From: Candidatus Buchananbacteria bacterium
Lineage (GTDB): Bacteria; Patescibacteriota; Patescibacteriia; 2-01-FULL-39-33
DNA: 17,133 bases
Reading direction: 5' to 3'
Assembly (NCBI GenBank): GCA_903859075.1
Contig: CAIOLF010000056.1
Span: 1 to 17,133, forward strand
Positions 1-5,903 of the stretch are shown in pieces. The notes beneath the pieces are model-generated. The model worked only from the letters and a program-made list of their open reading frames with translations, ran no database searches and had not been told where the DNA came from. The position numbers and the translations under genes were made by a program. Numbering within the stretch: the first letter of the stretch is position 1; the number at the start of each line of letters is the position of its first letter.

Positions 1-1
1 C

Positions 2-100
2 AAAGTGAATAATTTAAAAGGGGCGATTGGCTGGCTTAATGGAAAATTCAAGATTCCGGAAGATTTGCCGGGAGATTCTGGCGGTGAAATGGCGGCTTGA
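2..100 (+). CDS. C-terminal end of an unidentified protein (5' truncated by window)
   Basis: An open frame enters from the left edge and stops at TGA 98-100, giving 32 residues that end in PGDSGGEMAA. It is followed 20 nt later by a clear intrinsic terminator, which supports a real gene end. The stretch LKGAIGWLNGKFKIPEDL loosely recalls the tails of small Phd/DUF2281-type antitoxins, but 32 residues are too few to assign a family, so no function is claimed. Confidence 0.6.
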   Translation, partial: KVNNLKGAIGWLNGKFKIPEDLPGDSGGEMAA

Positions 101-120
101 TTTTTAGATTATTTTAATGC

Positions 121-150
121 AAAATCCCCAGTAAAATGGGGATTTTTTTT
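121..150 (+). terminator. Intrinsic terminator of the upstream gene
   Basis: A perfect 9-bp stem (AAAATCCCC 121-129 with GGGGATTTT 138-146) has an 8-nt loop and runs into a T tract to position 150. It separates the upstream gene from the dnaX promoter that starts four bases later. Confidence 0.85.
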
Positions 151-153
151 GCC

Positions 154-182
154 TTGCTTTATGCACCGCCGCCGGTTATAAT
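154..182 (+). promoter_or_regulatory. Sigma70-type promoter of dnaX
   Basis: TTGCTT (154-159) and a perfect TATAAT (177-182) are separated by exactly 17 nt. Transcription should start near 189, giving a leader of about 17 nt that still includes the Shine-Dalgarno at 195-200. Confidence 0.75.
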
Positions 183-194
183 GATTATATATTT

Positions 195-200
195 AGAGGT
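195..200 (+). promoter_or_regulatory. Ribosome binding site deciding the dnaX start
   Basis: AGAGGT lies 5 nt before the TTG at 206 but 17 nt before the first ATG at 218. The spacing favours TTG as the start and makes dnaX one of the few plus-strand genes here with a visible Shine-Dalgarno. Confidence 0.55.
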
Positions 201-205
201 TATTA

Positions 206-1936
206 TTGACTAAAACAATGTCCACTTTATATCGCAAATACCGGCCGCAGAGCTTTTCCGAGGTGGTCGGCCAGAATCACATCAAAATAACGCTGCAGAA
301 TGAATTGGAGGGCGAACAAATCGGCCACGCTTATCTTTTTTGCGGGCCGCGGGGACTGGGCAAGACGACCTGTGCCCGCTTGTTTGCCAAATCAGTGAAT
401 TGCCAGAACCGCCAAGAAGGGGAGAGCGAACCCTGCAATAAATGCCAGTCGTGTTTGGAAATCATGGGCAATCGTTCGGTGGATGTGATTGAAATTGACG
501 CCGCCAGCCATACCGGCGTGGATAATGTCCGGGAAAATATTATTGAGAGCACCAGATTTACTCCCGCGAGCAGCAAATATAAAGTCTTTATCATTGATGA
601 GGTGCACATGCTCTCAATCCAGGCGTTTAACGCCTTGCTTAAGACGCTGGAGGAGCCGCCGGCGCATATTATTTTTATTCTTTGTACCACGGAGATCCAT
701 AAATTGCCGGCGACGATTATTTCCCGCTGCCAGCGTTTTGATTTCAAAAAAATCACTACGGAAAATATGGCTAAGCGCCTCAGCAATCTGGTCAAGCTGG
801 AAGAAAAAAAAGTGACTGACGATGTCATCAAAAAAATCGTGCTTTACGCGGAAGGGTGCGTGCGCGATGCCGAGAGTTTGCTCGGCAAGGTGCTGACGCT
901 TGGCGATGATATTGATATGGAGCAAGCGGAACTCGTATTGCCGCGGTCGGAAATAGGCAACGTTGTCAAACTACTGGTATATCTCGCGGAAAAAAATTCT
1001 ACCGCCGGAATTGAATTGATTAATAAATTAGTGGAAGAGGGAGTGGATCTTAATTATTATACTGATAATCTGATTGAATACTTGCGCAAGATGCTACTCA
1101 TCAAGGTAAATGGAGATTTATCCGGCTTCGGCATTGAGCTTGATGAAGAGAGCGCCAAGGCGGCGGACATCCTGGCGCGAAAATTTTCTTACGCGGAGAT
1201 CATTTCCATGATCGAATTATTTTTGGTTAAGAGTCGGGAGCTGAAAAATGCTTTCATTGTGCAGTTCCCTCTGGAGCTGGCGATAGTCCAGCTGGTAGAG
1301 GAGACGGTCTGCCAAAAACAAGATGAGTTCAGTGGCGGCACGGCCGATGAAGTCAAAGCCAAGATTAGAAGCAATTTGCAGGGATTGACTAGTCCGCTGC
1401 CTGAAAAAAAAAGTCCTGAAATAATCGCATGGCCGGAAGCGGCGGCTGAAATGGCAGAAAAATCGGCGGCGGAAGAAAAAAGAGTAATTGAGGATGTGGT
1501 AAGAGAAAAAACAGTGGAGACGGTTTGCGAAGTTGATTTTGATAAAATAGTCGCCGATTGGCAGGCCATTGTCGATAAGATATTAGGAAGGCATTTTTCT
1601 CTTTCGTCAGTGTTGCGTTTGAGTCAGCCGCTCAAATGCACTGGAAATATTTTGGAGATCGGCGTGGCTAATAAATTCTTTAAAGACCGGATGGAGACCG
1701 CGGCCAATAAGCAGATTGTGGAAGAAGCGATCAAGGAGATTTCTGGTTTTACGGTAGGGGTTAAAGGGGTGGTCAATGAGAAGCTGGCAATTGCTTCATC
1801 CTATACTGATGCCTGTCCAGCCGTTTCTTCTAACGGCAAAATTTCTATTGAGACCAAAGCGCCGGCGCCAGCCGCTTCGCCGATTACTGCTTTGCCAAAA
1901 GGGGATGCAGTAGCGGAAGTGATGAGCATGTTTTGA
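206..1936 (+). CDS. dnaX: DNA polymerase III subunit gamma/tau (clamp loader ATPase)
   Basis: This is the clamp-loader AAA+ subunit that opens and loads the sliding clamp in the replisome. Seen in the 576-aa sequence: the family start LYRKYRPQSFSEVVGQ, Walker A GPRGLGKT (47-54), a four-cysteine zinc module (C66, C77, C80, C83), Walker B FIIDEVH (128-134), sensor-1 ILCTTE, and the SRC arginine-finger motif (173-175). Residues from about 370 to 440 form a charged, alanine-rich linker, followed by a folded tau-type C-terminal domain and a short tail ending in EVMSMF. TTG 206 is chosen because of the Shine-Dalgarno; ATG 218 would remove four residues. The gene has its own promoter. An A9 run at codons 400-403 may produce a gamma-like short form (see the separate entry). 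Confidence 0.97.
   Translation: MTKTMSTLYRKYRPQSFSEVVGQNHIKITLQNELEGEQIGHAYLFCGPRGLGKTTCARLFAKSVNCQNRQEGESEPCNKCQSCLEIMGNRSVDVIEIDAASHTGVDNVRENIIESTRFTPASSKYKVFIIDEVHMLSIQAFNALLKTLEEPPAHIIFILCTTEIHKLPATIISRCQRFDFKKITTENMAKRLSNLVKLEEKKVTDDVIKKIVLYAEGCVRDAESLLGKVLTLGDDIDMEQAELVLPRSEIGNVVKLLVYLAEKNSTAGIELINKLVEEGVDLNYYTDNLIEYLRKMLLIKVNGDLSGFGIELDEESAKAADILARKFSYAEIISMIELFLVKSRELKNAFIVQFPLELAIVQLVEETVCQKQDEFSGGTADEVKAKIRSNLQGLTSPLPEKKSPEIIAWPEAAAEMAEKSAAEEKRVIEDVVREKTVETVCEVDFDKIVADWQAIVDKILGRHFSLSSVLRLSQPLKCTGNILEIGVANKFFKDRMETAANKQIVEEAIKEISGFTVGVKGVVNEKLAIASSYTDACPAVSSNGKISIETKAPAPAASPITALPKGDAVAEVMSMF
1404..1412 (+). other. A9 slippery run in dnaX, candidate gamma/tau recoding site
   Basis: Nine consecutive A residues span codons 400-403 in the linker between the clamp-loader core and the C-terminal domain. 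The -1 frame meets TGA at 1417-1419 and the +1 frame meets TAA at 1422-1424, so slippage either way would give a protein of about 404 aa. E. coli (A AAA AAG ribosomal slippage) and Thermus (A9 transcriptional slippage) make gamma at an equivalent place. The run and stops are seen; the recoding is inferred. Confidence 0.55.
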
Positions 1937-1966
1937 AACTAGCTTTTAGCTTATAGCTGTTAGCTT
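1935..1966 (+). repeat. 32-bp intergenic direct repeat, copy 1 (AGCT heptads)
   Basis: This begins in the dnaX stop codon. It matches 8709-8740 at 30 of 32 positions, including a 19-base exact core AGCTTATAGCTGTTAGCTT (1948-1966). Internally it is a tandem array with AGCT at 1941, 1948, 1955, 1962 and 1970, a period of 7 (last step 8). Confidence 0.8.
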
Positions 1967-2023
1967 TTTAGCTTTAATTTCAAATTATAAATCTTGATAA
2001 ATATTTAATAAAAAATGTAGAGA

Positions 2024-2045
2024 CGGGGCATATCCCGATTTTTTT
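2024..2045 (+). terminator. Weak terminator-like hairpin after dnaX
   Basis: A 4-bp GC stem (CGGG 2024-2027 with CCCG 2034-2037) is followed by seven T residues (2039-2045). The stem is short. The stretch TGTAGAGACGGGGCAT (2016-2031) also looks like one arm of a larger palindromic repeat whose other arm has decayed. Confidence 0.4.
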
Positions 2046-2047
2046 AT

Positions 2048-2082
2048 AAAAAAAAGATCCCGTTTTTACGAAAACGAGATCT
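2048..2082 (-). terminator. Intrinsic terminator of the minus-strand DHOD-like gene
   Basis: On the minus strand a 12-bp stem with one G-T pair (positions 2071-2082 with 2055-2066) closes a 4-nt loop and is followed by seven U residues. It starts 2 nt after the stop codon of the gene ending at 2085. Confidence 0.85.
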
Positions 2083-2084
2083 GA

Positions 2085-2963
2085 TTATAATTGCTGATGT
2101 TCGGCCAGCCAGCGCAGGGCTATCTGCGTCGGCTGCCACGGGGTGCGCACATGTATCACACCGAAGCTGTAGGCGTCGGCTTTCAAAGCGTCTACCTTCG
2201 CCAGATCAGCATACTCCATAATGCTCGGAGCGATAACTGACATGGCATTTAGCTTTGCCAGCTGCCGCACGGCATGCCAATTGAACTTTTGCGCCGGCAG
2301 TCCGGAAACGCCGCCCCCGCCTCCGCCGACTCTCTCTTGCAGGCGCCAAAGGGGACTACGCTCGTCCGGGAAAGCGATTTCCCAGGGCACGCTGTTGAGA
2401 GAAATTCCTTCCGCTATGCCTCTCAGCTTGCTGGCAATGCCACAGTAATCCTGCGCGACGGACACCTTGACCAAGATGGGGAATCGAGAGACTGACTTGA
2501 CCGTCAGGACTCGGCTTACCGCTTCCCTGACGCTTAGCGGCGCGCGATTCGGACAAGAGACGTTGACTTCCAGCGCTTCCAGATCAAACTCGTTCAGCGC
2601 TCGGGCCATTTGCCGAAGCTCCTCCTCGTCGCCCCAAATGGAGACGATGAGCGGCGGCAGGCACCCAGCATTTACCAGGGGACCGATTTTTTTGCACCAC
2701 CACTTCAGTCCCAGGTTGCCTAAGCCGAACTTGTTGACCGCGCCGCCGGGGATTAGACGGAAACACTCCCGCGGTTTCCACCAACGGAAGTAGCCGGGAT
2801 CCGGATTAAGCGTTAGCGTCTTGGTGGCGGCGGTAAACAGCCGCGGCCGGATCAGTCCCGTCCAGCGTAATGGCCATTCCCAGGGCCAGCCCAGTCCGTC
2901 AAAGCCAAGTCCTCCGCTAGCCACGACGAACTGAACTTTATGTCCATTAGACAGTTCAAACAT
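2085..2963 (-). CDS. Dihydroorotate dehydrogenase-like flavoprotein (PyrD/class 1 fold)
   Basis: A 292-aa protein resembling class 1 dihydroorotate dehydrogenases, the FMN enzymes that oxidise dihydroorotate to orotate. Seen: TKT with K48, NKFGLGNLG (77-85), LEVNVSCPN with the candidate catalytic C137, the strand ILVKVS with K166, and LNS at 189-191, all in family order. The usual C-terminal Gly-Gly phosphate-binding stretch before the last helix is instead APSIMEYADL (245-254), and a GGGGGG run (213-218) replaces the usual short Gly-Gly before SG. FMN binding or substrate may therefore differ. The start is supported by GAAAGGAG 11 nt upstream. By eye it is more G+C-rich than its neighbours and opposite in direction, with its own promoter and terminator, so it is a self-contained cassette. 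No other pyrimidine gene is in the window. Confidence 0.8.
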   Translation of the reverse strand: MFELSNGHKVQFVVASGGLGFDGLGWPWEWPLRWTGLIRPRLFTAATKTLTLNPDPGYFRWWKPRECFRLIPGGAVNKFGLGNLGLKWWCKKIGPLVNAGCLPPLIVSIWGDEEELRQMARALNEFDLEALEVNVSCPNRAPLSVREAVSRVLTVKSVSRFPILVKVSVAQDYCGIASKLRGIAEGISLNSVPWEIAFPDERSPLWRLQERVGGGGGGVSGLPAQKFNWHAVRQLAKLNAMSVIAPSIMEYADLAKVDALKADAYSFGVIHVRTPWQPTQIALRWLAEHQQL

Positions 2964-2974
2964 GGCTAGTTTTT

Positions 2975-2982
2975 CTCCTTTC
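2975..2982 (-). promoter_or_regulatory. Shine-Dalgarno of the DHOD-like gene
   Basis: GAAAGGAG reads on the minus strand 11 nt before the ATG at 2963. It is a strong site in a region where most plus-strand genes have none. Confidence 0.7.
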
Positions 2983-3008
2983 TGATTGTACTGTTTCTCC
3001 TGCCGCTT

Positions 3009-3037
3009 ATCTTAATAAAAATACGATAAAGACGCAA
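3009..3037 (-). promoter_or_regulatory. Candidate promoter of the DHOD-like gene
   Basis: On the minus strand TTGCGT (3037-3032) is followed after 17 nt by TAAGAT (3014-3009). The -10 matches the consensus at four of six positions. Transcription would start near 3002 and give a leader of about 40 nt. Confidence 0.45.
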
Positions 3038-3042
3038 CTTGG

Positions 3043-3074
3043 CTAAATAAAGAAACTCCCCCAAAGGGGAGTTT
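3043..3074 (-). terminator. Intrinsic terminator of the tRNA-Gln / small membrane protein unit
   Basis: A perfect 9-bp stem (3066-3074 with 3053-3061) has a 4-nt loop and is followed on the minus strand by CTTTATTT. It lies about 25 nt past the stop at 3099. No T tract follows on the plus strand. Confidence 0.7.
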
Positions 3075-3098
3075 GCGCTGACTTGCTGTTATTTGGCA

Positions 3099-3308
3099 TT
3101 ATTTTGGGAACTTGGCCGGCGCCGGCCTTGGCGGCAAACATAAAAGGATGATATTAAGAGTCAGGAGAAAAACCAGGCCAATCAGAACAACGGCTTGCGC
3201 TGACGCGATATCTTTGAAACCCTCATCAATGCCGTTATACAAAATCCACAGGATATAGAGTATATTTCCAAGCAAAGCGATATAGCTAAAAAATTTGCGG
3301 ATGGTCAT
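3099..3308 (-). CDS. Small two-helix membrane protein, function unknown
   Basis: A 69-aa protein with two predicted membrane helices, FSYIALLGNILYILWILY (7-24) and AVVLIGLVFLLTLNIILLCL (39-58). A short polar segment with acidic residues lies between them and a proline-rich tail ends in AKFPK. No catalytic motif is visible. It lies 16 nt downstream of the 93-aa gene on the same strand and before the shared terminator, so it is probably the last gene of the tRNA-Gln transcription unit. No Shine-Dalgarno precedes the ATG, like most genes here. I have no assigned family. Confidence 0.75.
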   Translation of the reverse strand: MTIRKFFSYIALLGNILYILWILYNGIDEGFKDIASAQAVVLIGLVFLLTLNIILLCLPPRPAPAKFPK

Positions 3309-3324
3309 AAAAATTTAGGAAGAA

Positions 3325-3606
3325 TTATAAGCAAATATTCAAAAACCAACAAACCGGCAAGTCCCCGTCCAGATACCATTTATTCTGGAACTTGACGATT
3401 TTAATGGTTTGCCCGGAAGAGATTTTGCATAATCCGTAATCGTCGGTCCTTTCTAGCAACTGGACGCAACCTCGGAAAGTATAATAATTTTCAAAAGTGC
3501 TGTGGGCTTTCTTCAAATAAACATACTGCCAGGCCATAAGAATAAAAAGTATCGCTGCCAGCAAAATAATGGCGACTATTATTTTGTTTTTCCCGATCTT
3601 TTTCAT
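3325..3606 (-). CDS. Small membrane-anchored protein with cysteines, function unknown
   Basis: A 93-aa protein: a lysine-rich start MKKIGKNK, one membrane anchor (about 9-29), then a short extracytoplasmic domain with four cysteines. The domain contains RTDDYGLCKISSGQTIKIVK and ends in DLPVCWFLNICL. The cysteines could pair as disulfides outside the membrane (inference). The frame stays open back to 3732, but that would run through the tRNA gene, so ATG 3606 is chosen; it lies 12 nt after the mature tRNA 3' end. There is no Shine-Dalgarno. It is probably co-transcribed with tRNA-Gln. Confidence 0.7.
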   Translation of the reverse strand: MKKIGKNKIIVAIILLAAILFILMAWQYVYLKKAHSTFENYYTFRGCVQLLERTDDYGLCKISSGQTIKIVKFQNKWYLDGDLPVCWFLNICL

Positions 3607-3618
3607 GTTTTTAGATTG

Positions 3619-3689
3619 CTGCGGGACATGGACTCGAACCATGATACCGCCCTCCAGAGGGGCGTGTCCTACCATTAGACGATCCCGCA
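3619..3689 (-). tRNA. tRNA-Gln (anticodon CTG)
   Basis: A 71-nt cloverleaf folds on the minus strand. The acceptor is TGCGGGA/TCCCGCA, the D-arm is GTCT/GGAC with loop AATGGTA, the anticodon stem is CGCCC/GGGCG with loop CTCTGGA, and the T-stem is CATGG/CCATG with loop TTCGAGT. The anticodon CTG reads CAG. The U1-A72 pair and discriminator G73 are glutamine identity features. CCA is not encoded, so it must be added by a nucleotidyltransferase. A strong promoter lies upstream, and protein genes follow in the same direction. Confidence 0.95.
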
Positions 3690-3712
3690 ATGTACGGGAG
3701 TGATCCCGCAAT
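3681..3712 (-). repeat. Duplication of the tRNA-Gln 5' end
   Basis: GATCCCGCAAT occurs at 3681-3691 (the 5' acceptor strand of the tRNA) and again at 3702-3712, 21 bp upstream. In the precursor RNA the extra copy can pair with CTCCCG to form a 5-bp hairpin (3695-3708) just before the mature 5' end. Confidence 0.7.
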
Positions 3713-3722
3713 ATGTTTTTGT

Positions 3723-3751
3723 AATATAACATGTTATTTGATAAATTTCAA
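3723..3751 (-). promoter_or_regulatory. Promoter of the tRNA-Gln unit
   Basis: On the minus strand TTGAAA (3751-3746) and TATATT (3728-3723) are spaced by 17 nt. The start point would be near 3716, about 27 nt before the mature tRNA. Confidence 0.75.
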
Positions 3752-3773
3752 GCTTTATTTTTTAAAAAAATGA

Positions 3774-3782
3774 TGCTATAAT
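3774..3782 (+). promoter_or_regulatory. Extended -10 promoter for the 59-aa gene
   Basis: TGCTATAAT is a perfect -10 with the TGN extension; the -35 position (TTTATT) is poor, as is usual for extended -10 promoters. It is divergent from the tRNA-Gln promoter 23 bp away. Confidence 0.55.
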
Positions 3783-3813
3783 ATTAAGGTTTGAATCAAA
3801 TTAATATAATAAT

Positions 3814-3993
3814 ATGAAAAATAAAATAATTATAATCTTAATAGTCATTGTCATCATCCTGCTCGCTGGCACGGCTCTCATTCTTTTGCGCGGCGATGAA
3901 GATACTTGGCTTTGCAATAACGGCCAATGGGTAAAACACGGTAATCCGTCGGCGCCAATGCCGCCGGCTAGTCGGTGTCTGCCGCAGGATTGA
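3814..3993 (+). CDS. Small anchored protein with a WLCNNGQWVKHG domain, function unknown
   Basis: A 59-aa frame from ATG 3814 to TGA 3991-3993. An isoleucine-rich membrane anchor (4-25) is followed by an acidic RGDEDT and then WLCNNGQWVKHGNPSAPMPP with a second cysteine near the end (SRCLPQD). From memory, the pattern W-x-C-x-x-G-x-W-V-K-H-G-x-P-x-x-P recurs in small Patescibacteria proteins of unknown role; this needs a search. Two cysteines could form a disulfide outside the cell. An extended -10 promoter upstream and a strong terminator 16 nt after the stop frame it as a complete single-gene unit. No Shine-Dalgarno is seen. Confidence 0.75.
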   Translation: MKNKIIIILIVIVIILLAGTALILLRGDEDTWLCNNGQWVKHGNPSAPMPPASRCLPQD

Positions 3994-4008
3994 TAATTAA
4001 GCCATATA

Positions 4009-4036
4009 AATGCCCCGCAATCACGGGGCATTTTTT
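4009..4036 (+). terminator. Intrinsic terminator of the 59-aa gene
   Basis: A perfect 9-bp stem (4009-4017 with 4024-4032) has a 6-nt loop and runs into T residues to 4036. Confidence 0.88.
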
Positions 4037-4057
4037 CTTTTTTCTTTTCTTATTTTT

Positions 4058-4066
4058 TGTTATAAT
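4058..4066 (+). promoter_or_regulatory. Extended -10 promoter predicting a leaderless beta-CASP mRNA
   Basis: TGTTATAAT contains a perfect -10 with TGN extension, only 6 nt before the ATG at 4073. A start point at the usual distance falls on the ATG itself, so the transcript should lack a 5' leader. Confidence 0.6.
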
Positions 4067-4072
4067 TAAGTC

Positions 4073-5437
4073 ATGAAATTATCCTTCCATGGCGCGGCAG
4101 GTGAAGTGACCGGCTCCTGCACGCTCATTGATACCGGCAAAACGAAATTTCTGGTTGATTGCGGCCTGTTTCAGGGCAGTTATTTTACGCATGAGGAAAA
4201 TTACGAGGATTGGAATTTTTCTCCGGCGGAAATCAGCTTTGTCGTTTTGACGCACGCCCACGCCGATCATTGCGGCCGTCTGCCGAAATTATTCGCCGAC
4301 GGCTTCCGCGGCAAGGTTTATTGCACGCCAGCCACTCGTGATTTGGCGGAACTCATCATGCTTGATAGCGCCAAGCTGATAAAAGAAGAAGCGGAAAAAA
4401 AAGGCGAGGCGCCGCTTTATGTTGAGAATGACGTTTATGGGGTCTTAGCTTTATTCTGGCCGATTGACTACCATAAAAAAATGAAATTGGCGTCAGATGT
4501 GGAATTAAATTTCTATGACGCCGGGCATATTTTAGGATCGGCGATTGCCGAGCTGTCAATCCGTCAGGGGCTTAAAAAAAAGAGAATCGTTTTTTCCGGC
4601 GATCTTGGCAACCCGCCGGCTCCCATTGTCCGCGATACGGAATTTATTAAGGGCGCCGATTTCGTAGTGATTGAGTCCACTTACGGCGGACGCATTCATG
4701 AGCCGGCCGAGCTGCGCGAACAAATGCTAAAAAAAGCCATACTGGAGTCAGTCGGCCGGGGCGGCGTGCTGATGATTCCCTTATTCGCGCTAGAGCGCAC
4801 CCAGGAAGTGCTTTATGAACTTAATCATTTATCGGAAACGCGCCAAATTCCCAAGGTCCCGATTTTTTTGGACAGTCCGCTAGCCATTGACGCGGTCAAT
4901 GTCTACAAAAAATATTTTGATTATTTTGACGAACAGTCGCGCGAGCGGATGTCTTCCGGCGATGATCTTTTCAAACTACCCGGACTCACTCTGACCCGCA
5001 CGGTCGAGCAATCCAAGGAGATAAATAAAGTCCCGCCGCCAAAAGTTATCTTGGCCGGCAGCGGCATGATCAATGGCGGGCGCATGATCCATCACTTAAA
5101 ATTATATATTGATAACCCCAAAAATCAGCTGCTGATTATCAGCTTTCAGGCGGAGGGAACCTTAGGCCGCGCCCTGCGTGATGGCGCCAAGAGCATCGGC
5201 TTGGAAGGGGAGAAATATCGGGTTAAGGCCAAGGTCTCGGCGATTGGCGCTTACTCTTCGCATGCCGATCAGCCCAAGCTATTGCATTGGCTTAAAAAAA
5301 TCTCCCGGCCGCGTCCGCAGCTGGTATTTATCAATCATGGCGAAGAAAAATCATCACTGATGCTGGAAGCTGGCGTGAAAGAAAAACTGGAATTAAAAAC
5401 ACAGATTGTGGAAAAGGACAAGGCATACGAAATTTAA
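4073..5437 (+). CDS. Beta-CASP metallo-beta-lactamase ribonuclease (CPSF73/Ysh1-like)
   Basis: A 454-aa protein of the RNA-processing metallo-beta-lactamase family, expected to cut or degrade RNA in the cytoplasm. Seen: GAAGEVTGS near the start; the zinc motif HAHADH (61-66) with G68; H152 in GHILGS; D177 in FSGDLG; beta-CASP motif A ESTYGG (E201); SPLA with D268; GSGMINGGR (329-337); the late metal ligand SHADQ (H397); and NHGE (H422). All catalytic positions appear intact and the length is typical of bacterial members. It is a single-gene unit between two terminators. ATG 4073 is the first possible start after a -10 box 6 nt away, with no Shine-Dalgarno. Confidence 0.93.
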   Translation: MKLSFHGAAGEVTGSCTLIDTGKTKFLVDCGLFQGSYFTHEENYEDWNFSPAEISFVVLTHAHADHCGRLPKLFADGFRGKVYCTPATRDLAELIMLDSAKLIKEEAEKKGEAPLYVENDVYGVLALFWPIDYHKKMKLASDVELNFYDAGHILGSAIAELSIRQGLKKKRIVFSGDLGNPPAPIVRDTEFIKGADFVVIESTYGGRIHEPAELREQMLKKAILESVGRGGVLMIPLFALERTQEVLYELNHLSETRQIPKVPIFLDSPLAIDAVNVYKKYFDYFDEQSRERMSSGDDLFKLPGLTLTRTVEQSKEINKVPPPKVILAGSGMINGGRMIHHLKLYIDNPKNQLLIISFQAEGTLGRALRDGAKSIGLEGEKYRVKAKVSAIGAYSSHADQPKLLHWLKKISRPRPQLVFINHGEEKSSLMLEAGVKEKLELKTQIVEKDKAYEI

Positions 5438-5444
5438 AAGAAAT

Positions 5445-5475
5445 AAAAAACTCCCCCGAGCGGGGGAGTTTTTTT
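5445..5475. terminator. Bidirectional terminator between the beta-CASP and RRM genes
   Basis: A 7-bp GC-rich core (CTCCCCC 5451-5457 with GGGGGAG 5462-5468) is extended by six A-T pairs, with a 4-nt loop. A and T tracts flank it, so it serves the plus-strand gene ending at 5437 and the minus-strand gene ending at 5482. Confidence 0.92.
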
Positions 5476-5481
5476 GAAAGC

Positions 5482-5793
5482 TTAGTAGCGTTTGTTGAAA
5501 CCGCCATCGCGCTTCTGGAAGCCGCCGGATCTAGCCGGGCGATCTTCTTTGGGTCTAGCGATGCTGACCTTGAGGGCGCGGCCATCAAGCTCTTTGCCAT
5601 CGAGCATGTCGATAGCGGCCTGGGCCTCTTCCTCGGAAGACATTTCCACAAAGCCGAAGCCTTTGGATCTTCCGGTCATGCGATCAACAATGATCTGAGC
5701 TGACACAACGGTGCCGGCCTGAGCGAAGTATTCTTTGAGGGAATCGTCGCTGGAGCCGTAAGAAATACCGCCAATATACAACTTGTTGTTCAT
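5482..5793 (-). CDS. RRM-domain RNA-binding protein
   Basis: A 103-aa protein with a single RNA recognition motif. RNP2 is KLYIGGI (4-10), RNP1 is KGFGFVEM, and AAIDMLDGKELDGRALKVSIA forms the second helix and last strand. A basic, glycine- and arginine-containing tail (ARSGGFQKRDGGFNKRY) follows. The design matches the small glycine-tailed RNA-binding proteins of cyanobacteria and other bacteria, often linked to cold adaptation. It should bind single-stranded RNA in the cytoplasm. A near-consensus promoter and a structured leader of about 100 nt precede it, which suggests high expression and possible leader-based control. No Shine-Dalgarno is visible before the ATG. Confidence 0.93.
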   Translation of the reverse strand: MNNKLYIGGISYGSSDDSLKEYFAQAGTVVSAQIIVDRMTGRSKGFGFVEMSSEEEAQAAIDMLDGKELDGRALKVSIARPKEDRPARSGGFQKRDGGFNKRY

Positions 5794-5849
5794 AGTTGCG
5801 TTGTTTATTAGGTTTTTAAAACTATCCGTTGAGTCAGACCTTTATTTCA

Positions 5850-5876
5850 CTTAAATTAAGGTTAATTAAATTTAAG
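5850..5876 (-). promoter_or_regulatory. Hairpin in the long leader of the RRM gene
   Basis: CTTAAATT (5850-5857) and AATTTAAG (5869-5876) form a perfect 8-bp AU-only stem with an 11-nt loop inside a leader of about 100 nt. A second small inverted repeat, TGTTG/CAACA, lies nearer the start point. A purely AU stem would melt easily, so temperature-sensitive folding is possible (inference). Confidence 0.45.
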
Positions 5877-5903
5877 ATTGTTGCGCACAACAGATATGAC
5901 TAC

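Noticed and set aside
804..811. A8 run in dnaX with stops close by in both other frames, a second possible frameshift site
   Set aside because: It lies near residue 200, inside the AAA+ core; a product ending there would lack the rest of the clamp-loader body, so a functional short form is unlikely.
3607..3732. Upstream extension of the 93-aa protein to a start at 3732
   Set aside because: The extension would translate through the tRNA-Gln gene, and the sequence fits the cloverleaf perfectly; ATG 3606 is the sensible start.
3801..4031. Minus-strand 76-aa frame opposite the 59-aa gene
   Set aside because: It crosses the terminator and a promoter region and has no start signals; the plus-strand frame has anchor, promoter and terminator.
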